Source: an uncultured Alistipes sp. (GTDB taxonomy: Bacteria > Bacteroidota > Bacteroidia > Bacteroidales > Rikenellaceae). From it: a DNA stretch of 64,000 nucleotides. Where the stretch lies: positions 3,298-67,297 of the forward strand of contig CALDPX010000007.1 in the NCBI GenBank assembly GCA_937911745.1. The letters are read 5' to 3'. The translations under genes were made by a program, and so were the position numbers. The notes below the pieces were generated by a model. That model had not been told where the DNA came from. It did not search any database and saw only the letters and a program-made list of their open reading frames with translations. Shown here piece by piece: positions 1 through 7,627 of this stretch; within the stretch, counting starts at the first letter, position 1, and every line of letters begins with the position of its first letter.

Positions 1-720
1 CGAGAGGTGGCGCAGATGGTAGACCGAGCGTGCCTCAGCCTCCAACCCCTCCCCTATCATCATATCCACCCTGCGGTTGATGCGCTCGTAGAGAGCCTCT
101 CGCTCCCACAGAACGCCAATCTTCACCACACGAAAAGGTCTCTCTCGCTTTGTGGCGGTACGTTGCTCGGAGTATGGCTTACCGCTGGCAATACACACCT
201 CCAAAGCCCTCACTACCCTCGCAGGGTTGTGCCTGTCCACCACTTGCCAATACGCCTCGTCCCTCTCTCGTAGTTCCTCCACAAGACTCTCCAAGCCCTC
301 ATTTGCGAGTCGTTCCATAAGTGCCGCCCGTATCTCAGCAGTGTCGCAAGGCAGTTCATCGAATCCATCACAGAGAGCATCAATATAGAGCCCCGAGCCT
401 CCAACAGCCACCACGACATCGTGGTGCTCAAAAAGGCTCTCCAAACGCGCAAAAGCCTCCCTTTCGTAACCTCCCGCCGAGAGTTCCTCTTCGGGCAGAC
501 GGTCGGCAATGAAGTGGTGGGGTACGGCAGCGAGTTGCTCGGCTGTGGGTTGTGCGGTGCCGATAGGCATACCGCGATAGAATTGGCGCGAGTCGGTGGA
601 GATTATCTCAGTCTTGAAGTGGCGTGCAAGAGCCACTGCGAGGTCGGTTTTGCCCGACCCCGTAGGTCCCACAACAACCACAAGAAGTGGTCTATTGTCC
701 AATCTATTAGTATTCGTCAT
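1..720 (-). CDS. miaA: tRNA dimethylallyltransferase, 3' part outside window
   Basis: MiaA transfers a dimethylallyl group to N6 of A37 in tRNAs that read codons starting with U. The 240 visible codons begin MTNTNRLDN, followed by a P-loop GPTGSGKT at residues 18-25, the DSRQ motif at 43-46 (prenyl acceptor/tRNA contact region) and a GGSGLY segment near residue 113, all family hallmarks. The frame is open to the window edge, so the C-terminal ~60-70 residues are missing. The ATG at 720 overlaps the stop of the upstream gene by 14 bases, indicating translational coupling in a two-gene operon. Confidence 0.93.
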   Translation of the reverse strand, partial: MTNTNRLDNRPLLVVVVGPTGSGKTDLAVALARHFKTEIISTDSRQFYRGMPIGTAQPTAEQLAAVPHHFIADRLPEEELSAGGYEREAFARLESLFEHHDVVVAVGGSGLYIDALCDGFDELPCDTAEIRAALMERLANEGLESLVEELRERDEAYWQVVDRHNPARVVRALEVCIASGKPYSEQRTATKRERPFRVVKIGVLWEREALYERINRRVDMMIGEGLEAEARSVYHLRHLS

Positions 721-1243
721 CGTAGGAGTCATCTCCGCCTCCAAAGTCGCCAAAGTCGTCCATCATCTCCTCGAAGATGCTCTTCTCGCCCGCACCACCT
801 GCTTCGGGGTCGTATTGGTCGGAGGGCTCGCCGTGTGCAAAGAGTGTGCGAGGATACTCTACACCCTCCTCCACAAACTTAGCCTCTATGAGTTCGAGAT
901 AGTAGGCACGGTCCGCGAACATATCGAACTGCCAAATCAGGCGGTCGTGGTTTTCGTGAATGAGCTGTCCGAGAACAACTTTTTCCATAGGCATTGGAGG
1001 CTCGCTGTCGCTATCGTGGAAGCCGCCCATACCTTCGCCCATATCCATCAGCGTAAACTCGCGCAACTTGCTCCACTGCCCGTCAGAGAGGAAGAAGGAG
1101 GTCATACCCGAGTTGTCGTAGCGGAGGTCTTGACAGATAAAGTCATTGAACTCCAAGAGGTTCATATCATACTTCACCTCATAATCCCTAACGAACACAT
1201 CGCTCTCGTCGCTCAGCATTCGGAATTTGAAAATCATCGACAT
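707..1243 (-). CDS. pRiA4b ORF-3-like (IS1096 passenger TnpR-like) family protein
   Basis: This is a 178-residue acidic protein. The N-terminal ~135 residues (FKFRMLSDESDVFVRDYEV..., LLEFNDFI, FFLSDGQWSK) resemble the pRiA4b ORF-3 / IS1096 passenger family that is widespread on Bacteroidota chromosomes without any transposon. The last ~30 residues are a very acidic, Gly/Asp-rich tail (EEMMDDFGDFGGGDDSYDDEY region). No catalytic motif is visible and its function is unknown. It is the first gene of an operon with miaA, whose start lies inside its 3' end. Family assignment is from recognition only. Confidence 0.7.
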   Translation of the reverse strand: MSMIFKFRMLSDESDVFVRDYEVKYDMNLLEFNDFICQDLRYDNSGMTSFFLSDGQWSKLREFTLMDMGEGMGGFHDSDSEPPMPMEKVVLGQLIHENHDRLIWQFDMFADRAYYLELIEAKFVEEGVEYPRTLFAHGEPSDQYDPEAGGAGEKSIFEEMMDDFGDFGGGDDSYDDEY

Positions 1244-1270
1244 ATCATTATTTCGTTTGGTTCAGTAGTA

Positions 1271-1278
1271 CAAATATA
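1271..1278 (-). promoter_or_regulatory. -7 promoter element for the pRiA4b-like/miaA operon
   Basis: TATATTTG on the minus strand matches the Bacteroidota -7 consensus TAnnTTTG and lies about 28 bases before the start codon at 1243. No clear -33 TTG is seen at the expected distance. Confidence 0.6.
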
Positions 1279-1512
1279 GCGAAATAAGTTGAAAGTGGAA
1301 AATTGAGAGTTGAAAGTTGTTCTGCTCTTCTATGTTAGAGGGGTGTCACGAAGTGGCAAGGGCTATCCGAAGGGCGAGGGTGTGTTTCAGACATACCCCT
1401 CAGTCGCATTGAGACTGCTACTGCTCGGCGGGGACCCCGAGCGTAATTTTGACTACCCCTCCGAACCTTCCCTTTCGTAGGGATGGCTTTCTTTACTGAC
1501 CTATCCCACAGC

Positions 1513-1560
1513 CATCTCCCATATCTCCCATATCTCCCATATCTCCTATTTATCCCATCT
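1513..1560. repeat. CCCATATCTC simple array
   Basis: About four units of a 10-base repeat. Related arrays occur at 13505-13531 and 41170-41250, and inverted at 52567-52600. All are intergenic. Confidence 0.8.
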
Positions 1561-1579
1561 TTCCCACACAGACTTCGCA

Positions 1580-1606
1580 GGGAACTTTTTTGATACCCGA
1601 GAATAA
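1580..1606 (+). repeat. short dispersed motif, copy 1
   Basis: The core CTTTTTTGATACCCGAGAA is shared, with substitutions, with 3301-3330 and 27932-27960. In the latter copy the flanks of the T-tract (GGTAT/ATACC) can pair. Confidence 0.5.
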
Positions 1607-1685
1607 ATGGACGAAAGTTTGGCTGTTATATAGGGAGCGACACGCTTGGAAATTGGGAAAAATCGCAGAACTATCGTAGCGGCAA

Positions 1686-1717
1686 TTTTGATTTTACAAC
1701 ACGAATTATTATATTTG
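1686..1717 (+). promoter_or_regulatory. consensus Bacteroidota promoter for the 6S-like RNA
   Basis: TTTTG at 1686-1690 and TATATTTG at 1710-1717 are separated by exactly 19 bases, the optimal spacing for the Bacteroidota sigma-70-type promoter. It predicts a start near 1721-1724. Confidence 0.85.
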
Positions 1718-1721
1718 TGAC

Positions 1722-1882
1722 GACATAGAGCCTAATCGCCATCGAACTACCACATTGATACTGAAAAAGGCTTATTTATTGTATTCCTCATTGGGTGAGT
1801 AACACTTTGCGTGTACTTACTTGCGGAGGAATTAGGGTGTGGTAGCCCTTGATGGCGTGCAGGACAAGTGCACGCTTTTTTT
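1722..1882 (+). ncRNA. ssrS: 6S-like RNA candidate
   Basis: A ~160-nt transcript is delimited by a consensus promoter and an intrinsic terminator, with no reading frame. It folds as one long interrupted hairpin. The closing stems are CGCCATC 1737-1743 with GATGGCG 1851-1857, and CTACCACA 1747-1754 with TGTGGTAG 1838-1845. A large asymmetric central bubble follows (about 1755-1782 opposite 1833-1837), then ATTCCTC/GAGGAAT and an apical stem-loop (GTGAGTAACAC / GTGTACTTAC around loop TTTGC). A long rod with a large central bubble is the architecture of 6S RNA, which binds RNA polymerase and mimics an open promoter. The structure and borders are seen; the 6S identity is inference and another Bacteroidales small RNA is possible. 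Confidence 0.62.
1855..1882 (+). terminator. intrinsic terminator of the 6S-like RNA
   Basis: Perfect 7-bp stem GCGTGCA/TGCACGC with a 7-base loop, followed by TTTTTTTG. Its 5' arm overlaps the closing stem of the RNA. Confidence 0.85.
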
Positions 1883-1905
1883 GTTTTACCAAATATCAAA
1901 CAGTT

Positions 1906-2535
1906 ATGAAACGCTTATTTACAGTCTTAATCGGTATGATGTTCTTAGGGGGTGCTTATGCACAAACAGAAATCACCAACGAACCATCATACTCTGTGGA
2001 AGAAGAGGAAATTGAAATTAAACATTTAACATTCAAAGGTATTCCTATCAATGGAAAGCCTTCTGAATTTGGCAAAGAACTCTCATTAAATGGATTTTCA
2101 TATGCTTATGAGTATGATGGAGTCTTATGGTATAAAGGATTTTTTGCGGGACACAACGGTTGTGAGATAGCAATTAAGTCGTCTAATGATATTGTATACG
2201 AAATAGTTGTAATATTCCCCAAAGAATACTCGTGGAGACACCTATATAATACATATTCGTCACTCAAAGATATGCTTACTATGAAGTATGGAAAGCCAAC
2301 GTCCGTTACGGAAGAATTTGTAAACACTCCCATATATATGGATATGAGTGATGATAATGATAGGTTTAGCGAAGTGAAAGACAATCATTGTAGGTATTTT
2401 TCGAGTTTCCAATCCACAAAAGATGGTATAGGAAATATACAGTTAGAGATTAAGTCAAGTGGTTGTGTCGGTCTACATTATACAGATTTGATAAACTCTT
2501 TATCCAAAGAATTTTCCGCAATAGGTGACCTATAA
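1906..2535 (+). CDS. secreted protein of unknown function
   Basis: A 209-residue protein. The start at 1906 (MKRLFTVLIG) is chosen because it opens a standard signal peptide ending near GGAYA-Q; an in-frame ATG at 1849 lies inside the 6S-like RNA terminator region and is unlikely. The mature part mixes beta-strand-like segments (FSYAYEYDGVLWYKGFF, IVYEIVVIFPKEYSW) and has two cysteines. It is not recognised. It is followed after 25 bases by a dispanin gene and then a DUF2752 gene on the same strand, so the three may be co-transcribed. Base composition is more A/T-rich than in neighbouring housekeeping genes. Confidence 0.75.
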   Translation: MKRLFTVLIGMMFLGGAYAQTEITNEPSYSVEEEEIEIKHLTFKGIPINGKPSEFGKELSLNGFSYAYEYDGVLWYKGFFAGHNGCEIAIKSSNDIVYEIVVIFPKEYSWRHLYNTYSSLKDMLTMKYGKPTSVTEEFVNTPIYMDMSDDNDRFSEVKDNHCRYFSSFQSTKDGIGNIQLEIKSSGCVGLHYTDLINSLSKEFSAIGDL

Positions 2536-2560
2536 TATTTAATTAAAAACATCAAACACT

Positions 2561-2863
2561 ATGGAAAACACTACCCAAAACAATCAAACAACACCCAAAC
2601 ACGAGGTAGCTCCCGATAACAACCTTGTATGGGCTATTCTCTCGACAATTCTTTGCTGTTGGCCATTCGGTATCCCTGCAATCGTTCACGCAGCAAAGGT
2701 TGATAAATATTGGCTGGCAGGTCACAAAGAGGAGGCTATAAAGGCAGCAAACGAAGCCAAAAAGTGGGCGAAAATATCGGCATTCGTAGCAATTGGTTGT
2801 TGGGCACTCTACCTCATTTTTGTAGTTATTCTCGGAGTATTTGCAGCAGGTTTGGAATACTAA
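2561..2863 (+). CDS. CD225/dispanin family membrane protein
   Basis: A 100-residue protein. After a polar N-terminus (~22 residues) comes NLVWAILSTILCCWPFGIPAIVHAAKV, with the CC-W-PFGI core typical of the CD225/dispanin re-entrant segment. A short amphipathic loop (EEAIKAANEAKKW) follows, then a second transmembrane helix (FVAIGCWALYLIFVVILGVF). Bacterial members have no assigned function. Its stop codon abuts the ATG of the DUF2752 gene, so translational coupling is likely. Confidence 0.88.
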   Translation: MENTTQNNQTTPKHEVAPDNNLVWAILSTILCCWPFGIPAIVHAAKVDKYWLAGHKEEAIKAANEAKKWAKISAFVAIGCWALYLIFVVILGVFAAGLEY

Positions 2864-3250
2864 ATGAGTAAAACAACTAAAAGAGTACTTATTATTACAA
2901 TAGTTGTAGTGGGGTTGATTATCTTATATGGGATATTTGACCCCGCTGCTTCAATTATTGCCCCTAAATGTCCGTTCAAAACTCTAACAGGCTACGACTG
3001 CCCTTCGTGTGGCGGACAAAGAGCCTTACACGCTCTATTGAATGGCGAGGTTGGTCGGGCTTTTATGCTCAACCCCTTCCTATTTGTTGTTGCTCCTCTA
3101 TTCATTACGATTGCTTATTCATCTTTTTCCAAGAGCAAACTTGCTCAACATCTAAAACCGATTGTACAAAGTACTACCGCCATAGGAATATATCTTTTTT
3201 TATATTTTGGATGGTGGATACTCCGAAATACGCCTCTTTGGCTATCATAA
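2864..3250 (+). CDS. DUF2752 family membrane protein
   Basis: A 128-residue protein with three predicted transmembrane helices (7-27, ~68-88, ~105-124). Between the first two lies the DUF2752 signature KCPFKTLTGYDCPSCGGQ, with Cys pairs, then R-A-L-H-A-L and the NPFLF motif. It starts directly after the stop of the CD225 gene, a pairing common in Bacteroidota. Biochemical role unknown. Confidence 0.88.
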   Translation: MSKTTKRVLIITIVVVGLIILYGIFDPAASIIAPKCPFKTLTGYDCPSCGGQRALHALLNGEVGRAFMLNPFLFVVAPLFITIAYSSFSKSKLAQHLKPIVQSTTAIGIYLFLYFGWWILRNTPLWLS

Positions 3251-3300
3251 AACATCAAACTCCAACTGCGCTTAAAGTTGAAAGTCCATCACTTCTTCGC

Positions 3301-3330
3301 GGATATCTTTTTTAACACCCGTGAAGTAGG
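3301..3330 (+). repeat. short dispersed motif, copy 2
   Basis: GGATATCTTTTTTAACACCC followed by GTGAA. It shares CTTCGC...CTTTTTT-A-ACCCG-GAA with 1580-1606 and the T-tract/ACC core with 27932-27960. Confidence 0.5.
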
Positions 3331-3335
3331 TGGAG

Positions 3336-3383
3336 CAATTCTCAATTCTCAATTCTCAATTCTCAATTCTCAATTCTCAATTG
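3336..3383. repeat. ATTCTCA simple array
   Basis: About six units of a 7-base repeat, CAATTCT. The same unit occurs, inverted, at 13437-13475, and related AAAGTTG units occur in many other gaps. Confidence 0.9.
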
Positions 3384-3461
3384 ACCAGCCTTTGGCTGCT
3401 CCAAATCGCTCTCGCTCGGCAAAGTCTGCAAGCAGCCTCTGCCCTCGCTTACTCGCGATTT
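3384..3461 (+). repeat. AGCCTTTGGCT dispersed repeat, copy 1
   Basis: This ~78-base block is about 75% identical to 8589-8666 and shares ACCAGCCTTTGGCTGCTC, CGCTCGGCA and CTCGCTTACTCGC. It begins with the small palindrome AGCC-TTT-GGCT. AAATCGC 3403-3409 pairs with GCGATTT 3455-3461; in the other copy the equivalent arms are AAATGC/GCATTT. Lies between a DUF2752 gene and rho. Confidence 0.75.
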
Positions 3462-3522
3462 TCTCAATTCTCACTCCCTCTGGTACTATTCTTGCTGTGG
3501 TGCGAAAAATAGTTTTGTGTTA

Positions 3523-3552
3523 TTGATATTTCACAAATAATTTATACCTTTG
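3523..3552 (+). promoter_or_regulatory. promoter of rho
   Basis: TTG 3523-3525 and TACCTTTG 3545-3552 are 19 bases apart. This leaves a ~90-base untranslated leader before the rho ATG at 3647. Confidence 0.75.
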
Positions 3553-3646
3553 TAGGTGACTAATCGCTTGTGATGTCTTCTCTGACACCACCAACTCCAC
3601 AAAAGAATACGTTGTTTTATATAATTCTAATACCAAATCTGACACA

Positions 3647-5446
3647 ATGCAGGATATGGATACACTGATGAGCAAAAGCCTCTCGGAACTCCGAGAGATT
3701 GCTCACGCGCTCGGGCTGGATGTTCGCTCTGGGCGCGAAAAACTTGTAGCAAAAATTTTGGACGCCACACGCGGACCACAGCCCACCATAGGCGAGGAGG
3801 GGGCGGATGACAACACTTCCCCACAGCGTCGTACCCGCAGACGCATAACCACCCCACGCAAGGTGGAGTTTGCTGCACGCCGCACAGATGGCGAAGAGTA
3901 TGTTGTGGCTGAGGATATTACAAAGCCTAAGGAGGTTGCCGAAGAGGTAGCTGAAAGTGTGGTTTTGGAGGTTGCACCCCTTCCCGTAAGCGAAGAGTCA
4001 ACTACCGAGCCTGTGGAGGAGCCTAAGCCCCGTAAGCGAGGTCGTCCTCGCAAAAACCCTCTGCCCGAAGAGGTCGCACCCAGCGAGCCCGTAGCAGAGG
4101 TGGCTCCCGAAGCCTCCGCAGCAGAACAAAGTGCAGTAGCACCCGCCGTCGAGGAGGTTGTTGCTCCCAAACCACGCAGAGGTCGCAAACCTAAGGCTGT
4201 TATTGAAGCCGAAAGGGCATTAGCAGAAACCACAGAGGCAACCGCAGTTGCCAACTCAGATGGCGACGCTTTGGTGGCGAGCATTGAGGAGGGTTTGGAT
4301 GAGAGTCGAGCCATACAGAGTGAGATTGAGAATGTGGTTGTTGAGGGCGAGGGTGTATTGGAGATTATGCCCGACGGCTACGGTTTCTTACGTTCGGCAG
4401 ACTACAACTATCTCAACTCTCCCGACGACATCTATGTTGCACCCTCCCAAATCAAAAACTGGGGTTTGAAGGTGGGCGACACCATAAGGGGCATTATCCG
4501 ACCACCGAAGGAGGGCGAGAAGTATTTCCCCCTGGTGAAGGTTTTGGAGGTCAACGGTCTTGCGCCAGAGAACCTTAGAGATAGGATGCAGTTTGAGTAT
4601 ATGACTCCTCTGTTCCCCCAAGAGAAATTCTGCCTTACGGGCAACGGTCACAACAACCTCACAACCCGCACAATAGACCTCTTTGCTCCTATCGGCAAGG
4701 GTCAGAGGGGTATGATTGTAGCACAGCCCAAGACAGGTAAGACAATGATACTCCAAGAGATAGCCAATGCTATTGCCGACAACCACCCCGAGGTTTATCT
4801 TATCGTGTTGCTCATTGACGAGCGTCCCGAGGAGGTAACCGAGATGGCTCGCCACGTCAAGGCAGAGGTTGTTTCTTCGACCTTCGACGAGCAGGCTTCG
4901 CGCCACGTCAAGGTTGCCGAGATGGTCTTGGAGAAGGCAAAAAGAATGGTTGAGTGCGGTCACGATGTGGTCATCCTCCTTGACTCCATCACCCGCCTTG
5001 CACGCGCATACAACACCGTACAGCCCGCCTCGGGTAAGGTGCTCTCGGGTGGTGTGGATGCCAACGCACTGCACAAACCCAAACGCTTCTTCGGTGCGGC
5101 TCGTAAGACCGAAGAGCGCGGCTCACTCACAATTATTGCCACGGCACTTTTGGATACAGGCTCGAAGATGGACGAGGTTATCTTCGAGGAGTTCAAAGGT
5201 ACGGGTAATATGGAGTTGCAACTCGACCGCAAACTCTCCAACAAACGCATCTATCCCGCAGTGGATGTTACTGCCAGCGGTACCCGCCGCGAGGATTTGC
5301 TCACAAGCAAGGAGGCTTTGAGCCGCACTTGGGTGTTGCGCCGCCACCTGGCTGATATGACTTCGGTGGAGGCTATGGAGTTGATGCAGAAACAGATGCA
5401 GAACACCGCAAGCAACGAAGAGTTACTAATTACAATGAACAAATAA
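3647..5446 (+). CDS. rho: transcription termination factor Rho with large disordered insert
   Basis: Rho is a hexameric RNA helicase that ends transcription. At 599 residues it is far longer than the ~420 of E. coli Rho. Residues ~5-42 are the Rho N-terminal helical domain ([15 protein letters not shown]). Residues ~45-235 are low-complexity, rich in E, V, A and P with basic AT-hook-like clusters ([16 protein letters not shown]). Residues ~237-310 are the cold-shock-like RNA-binding domain (GYGFLRS). The RecA-like ATPase follows, with P-loop AQPKTGKT near 360, the DERPEEV segment, [13 protein letters not shown] and GGVDANAL. In Bacteroides thetaiotaomicron the corresponding Rho insert has been reported to drive phase separation; the same behaviour here is inference. 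In-frame ATGs at 3656 and 3668 are alternative starts. Confidence 0.97.
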   Translation: MQDMDTLMSKSLSELREIAHALGLDVRSGREKLVAKILDATRGPQPTIGEEGADDNTSPQRRTRRRITTPRKVEFAARRTDGEEYVVAEDITKPKEVAEEVAESVVLEVAPLPVSEESTTEPVEEPKPRKRGRPRKNPLPEEVAPSEPVAEVAPEASAAEQSAVAPAVEEVVAPKPRRGRKPKAVIEAERALAETTEATAVANSDGDALVASIEEGLDESRAIQSEIENVVVEGEGVLEIMPDGYGFLRSADYNYLNSPDDIYVAPSQIKNWGLKVGDTIRGIIRPPKEGEKYFPLVKVLEVNGLAPENLRDRMQFEYMTPLFPQEKFCLTGNGHNNLTTRTIDLFAPIGKGQRGMIVAQPKTGKTMILQEIANAIADNHPEVYLIVLLIDERPEEVTEMARHVKAEVVSSTFDEQASRHVKVAEMVLEKAKRMVECGHDVVILLDSITRLARAYNTVQPASGKVLSGGVDANALHKPKRFFGAARKTEERGSLTIIATALLDTGSKMDEVIFEEFKGTGNMELQLDRKLSNKRIYPAVDVTASGTRREDLLTSKEALSRTWVLRRHLADMTSVEAMELMQKQMQNTASNEELLITMNK

Positions 5447-5477
5447 CAACAAACATAATCCAATAAACCCAAGCTAT

Positions 5478-6314
5478 ATGAAACGCTTTGCATTTACACT
5501 TCTGAGTCTTACGCTAATACTCAACACTCTCCCGACATTTGGTTGGGGTCCCACAGGACACGATGTAGTGGCAGCCATTGCCGAAAAATACCTCACCGAT
5601 AAAACCAAACAAGAACTCGACGAATTGCTCGATGGTCGTTCGATTGTCTACTACTCCTCGTGGATGGACAACATCCAAAACTCGCCCTATTGGGAAAATG
5701 GCTACAACCAGACCAAGACTTGGCACTATGCCAATGTGGATAAGGGCGAAACCTACCAAACGATGAGGAAAAACGACAAAGGCGATGTTGTAACCGCTCT
5801 CACAACGCTCACCAACCAACTACAATACAATTACGAAAACCTGACAGATAGTATGCGCAGCGACTATGTGAAGATGATAGTCCATATGGTTGGTGATATG
5901 CACTGTCCTATGCACGCCGGCAGACTCTCGGATTTGGGTGGCAATCGCACTAAGGTAAGGTGGTTTGGCAGAAACACCAACCTCCACTCTGTGTGGGACA
6001 GCAAAATTGTCGAATCGGCACGCAAGTGGAGTTATACAGAGTGGCGCGACCAATTAACCAGGGTTGTCGATGAGGAGTATGTCGGAATGCTGTGGAACGG
6101 AGATTTTGAGAAGTGGTTTACCGAAACCGTAAACGAAGCTGCCAAAATTTATGAGTATGTGGAGAATTTGGGAGAAGAGAACCCCAACCTCTCCTATCAG
6201 TTTGTCTACGATTTCTCGCCCGTACTCGAAGATCGCCTGCTTGTTGGCGGTATCCGCTTGGCATACGTTCTCAACTCAATTTTCGATCCCGAATCGGTAG
6301 TAAATCAAAAATAA
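5478..6314 (+). CDS. secreted S1/P1-type nuclease
   Basis: A 278-residue zinc-dependent nuclease of the S1/P1 (phospholipase C-like) family acting on single-stranded nucleic acids. The signal peptide (MKRFAFTLLSLTLILNTLPTFG) is followed immediately by WGPTGH, so processing would expose the N-terminal Trp that binds zinc in this family. Further ligands are in WHYANVD, VHMVGDMHCPMHAG and NLHSVWD. Length is normal. Located 31 bases after rho and possibly read from the same promoter. The enzyme would act in the periplasm or outside the cell in nucleotide scavenging (inference). Confidence 0.93.
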   Translation: MKRFAFTLLSLTLILNTLPTFGWGPTGHDVVAAIAEKYLTDKTKQELDELLDGRSIVYYSSWMDNIQNSPYWENGYNQTKTWHYANVDKGETYQTMRKNDKGDVVTALTTLTNQLQYNYENLTDSMRSDYVKMIVHMVGDMHCPMHAGRLSDLGGNRTKVRWFGRNTNLHSVWDSKIVESARKWSYTEWRDQLTRVVDEEYVGMLWNGDFEKWFTETVNEAAKIYEYVENLGEENPNLSYQFVYDFSPVLEDRLLVGGIRLAYVLNSIFDPESVVNQK

Positions 6315-6319
6315 TACAT

Positions 6320-6327
6320 TATATTTG
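6320..6327 (+). promoter_or_regulatory. -7 element for tRNA-Gly
   Basis: TATATTTG, 45 bases before the mature tRNA. No TTG at the usual distance. Two GCGC-flanked bases follow at 6329-6341 (GGCGCAAAGGCGC). Confidence 0.55.
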
Positions 6328-6371
6328 TGGGCGCAAAGGCGCAGTTTTTGCACTTTGCGCCACACGATATT

Positions 6372-6444
6372 GCGGAAATAGCTCAGTTGGTAGAGCATCG
6401 GCTTCCCAAGCCGAGGGTCGCGGGTTCGAGTCCCGTTTTCCGCT
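6372..6444 (+). tRNA. tRNA-Gly (anticodon CCC)
   Basis: Complete cloverleaf: acceptor GCGGAAA/TTTCCGC, D stem GCTC/GAGC, anticodon stem TCGGC/GCCGA with loop TTCCCAA (anticodon CCC), T arm GCGGG-TTCGAGT-CCCGT, discriminator T. CCA is not encoded (the next bases are CGA). Confidence 0.96.
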
Positions 6445-6451
6445 CGAAGAC

Positions 6452-6480
6452 AACAGGGAGAGGCAGAGCCTCTCCCTGTT
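6452..6480 (+). terminator. hairpin after tRNA-Gly
   Basis: Perfect 13-bp stem (6452-6464 with 6468-6480) closed by a 3-base AGA loop. It is followed by a T-rich but interrupted tail (ATCTTCCATTTT), so termination or processing of the tRNA transcript is likely. Confidence 0.75.
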
Positions 6481-6735
6481 ATCTTCCATTTTGGCAATAC
6501 CGATTACAAGAACCTGCGACCCTCGAAGCCCTCCTTTTCAAAGGAGGGTTTGGGAGGATTGTATAGTAGTTCTAATGTATCGCCCGCACAACCCGCAACC
6601 CTTGAAGTTACCTTTCGCAAAGGGAAATTTTATTACTTATAGGCAGAAAAGGCAGAAAAGGCAGAAAAGTGAGCTATAATTATGCATTTTCAGGGCAAAT
6701 TCACCATTTTACGCTAATTAATAATGATATTATCG
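6481..6735. other. non-coding spacer with hairpin and simple repeat
   Basis: No gene seen. It contains a perfect CCCTCCTTT-TC-AAAGGAGGG hairpin at 6529-6548 and a four-unit GGCAGAAAA array at 6641-6669. Confidence 0.6.
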
Positions 6736-6767
6736 AGAGGGCTGTGAGAGAATTCTCACAGCCCTCT
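6736..6767. terminator. 14-bp inverted repeat before lipoprotein gene
   Basis: AGAGGGCTGTGAGA (6736-6749) is perfectly complementary to 6754-6767 around a 4-base loop. It is not followed by a T-run. It sits 73 bases before the lipoprotein start, so it may be an upstream terminator or a leader structure. Confidence 0.5.
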
Positions 6768-6840
6768 ATGATTTGGCGCGATAGTTGCGAAAATGCAAGT
6801 TGACATGGAAAAGTATTTTTTAACCAAACAACAATCTACT

Positions 6841-7401
6841 ATGCAACAAAAACGAATCAAAGCAGTTGTGGGAGCGCTTACCGCCCTATTCCTTGCCTCG
6901 GTACTGTTCATCTCTTCGTGTGGCAGCAGTGGTAGCAAGTGGACCCTCAAACAGCGAGAAGAGGCTCATAAAATGCTCCGCGAGTGGCGCGAAATGGTCT
7001 ATCTCGAAGATCTTACCGAAGAGGAGTTTGCTCTCTTCGCCAACAACGTGACCGACCTCTTAGAGGAGGAGTATCCATCCTATGTTGAATTTATTGAGAT
7101 GCCTATGGTTGGCGACAGCGTAGAGATGGTGGTTGTTGCTGCAATCGTTACCGAGATTAAGGCTTCGCCCGAACGACTAAGACACATCTTCACATACGAA
7201 GAACTCGTAGATTCGGGTATTCTTCCCGAGGGACTTAACAAAAGTCAGCAAGCCTCTTTCTACAAATGTTTTGCTGAAAAAGTCAATAATACATACGGCT
7301 CTATGCAACAATTTGTATGGGATGCTGTTTACTCCTCGCTTGATGATGTGCTCATTGCCCAAATGATGCGACACTGTGCCGAACCATTTTGGGAGAAATA
7401 A
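6841..7401 (+). CDS. lipoprotein of unknown function
   Basis: A 186-residue protein from the ATG at 6841, chosen because it gives a compact signal peptide (MQQKRIKAVVGALTALFLASVLFISSC) with the lipobox Cys at residue 27. In-frame ATGs at 6793 and 6805 would add 12-16 polar residues. The mature part is largely helical (WTLKQREEAHKMLREWREM, LTEEEFALFANNVTDLLEEEYP). No family is recognised. Expected at the periplasmic face or cell surface. Confidence 0.75.
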   Translation: MQQKRIKAVVGALTALFLASVLFISSCGSSGSKWTLKQREEAHKMLREWREMVYLEDLTEEEFALFANNVTDLLEEEYPSYVEFIEMPMVGDSVEMVVVAAIVTEIKASPERLRHIFTYEELVDSGILPEGLNKSQQASFYKCFAEKVNNTYGSMQQFVWDAVYSSLDDVLIAQMMRHCAEPFWEK

Positions 7402-7467
7402 AGAGATGGTGACTACGTTTTCCGTACACCCGGTAGGAGCCAATGTTCGACCCTATCTGCCTATGCC

Positions 7468-7592
7468 ACCCATCGGGGAAAAAGAGGACTCGTTGGGTGG
7501 CAATATCTAAACATACAACCACCACTCAACACTCGGAATTTGGCTCTCCGTCGGCAAGGTTAATGAGCCTTAGTATACAAATATACACTTTG
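7468..7592 (-). pseudogene. decayed fragment of an acyl-CoA thioesterase gene
   Basis: On the minus strand this reads RLINLADGEPNSEC-stop-VVVVCLDIATQRV...FPDGW. It aligns residue for residue with the last third of the intact thioesterase at 8669-9073 (RLINVDDGLPNAECHTVVVCFDFATQRA...FPDEW). An in-frame TGA at 7526-7528 replaces the His codon, and the N-terminal two thirds are absent. It is a partial, degenerate duplicate lying 1.1 kb downstream of the functional copy on the same strand. Confidence 0.75.
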
Positions 7593-7627
7593 CACCGGCG
7601 AGGAGGTGATGATGGTTGGTTGATTGT

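Larger units (their letters stand above)
1279..1685. other. non-coding spacer with simple repeats and repeat debris
   Basis: No gene is visible. The stretch holds an AGTTGAAAGT-type simple repeat (about 1287-1320), a region containing CACGAAGTG and ACCCCTCAGTC that resembles material at 52618-52635, a 10-base-period CCCATATCTC array (1513-1560), and one copy of a short motif around CTTTTTTGATACCCG (1580-1606) that recurs at 3301 and 27932. Confidence 0.6.

Noticed and set aside
1849..1905. Upstream ATG extension of the secreted protein at 1906
   Set aside because: It would place the start inside the 6S-like RNA terminator and bury the signal peptide behind 19 polar residues.
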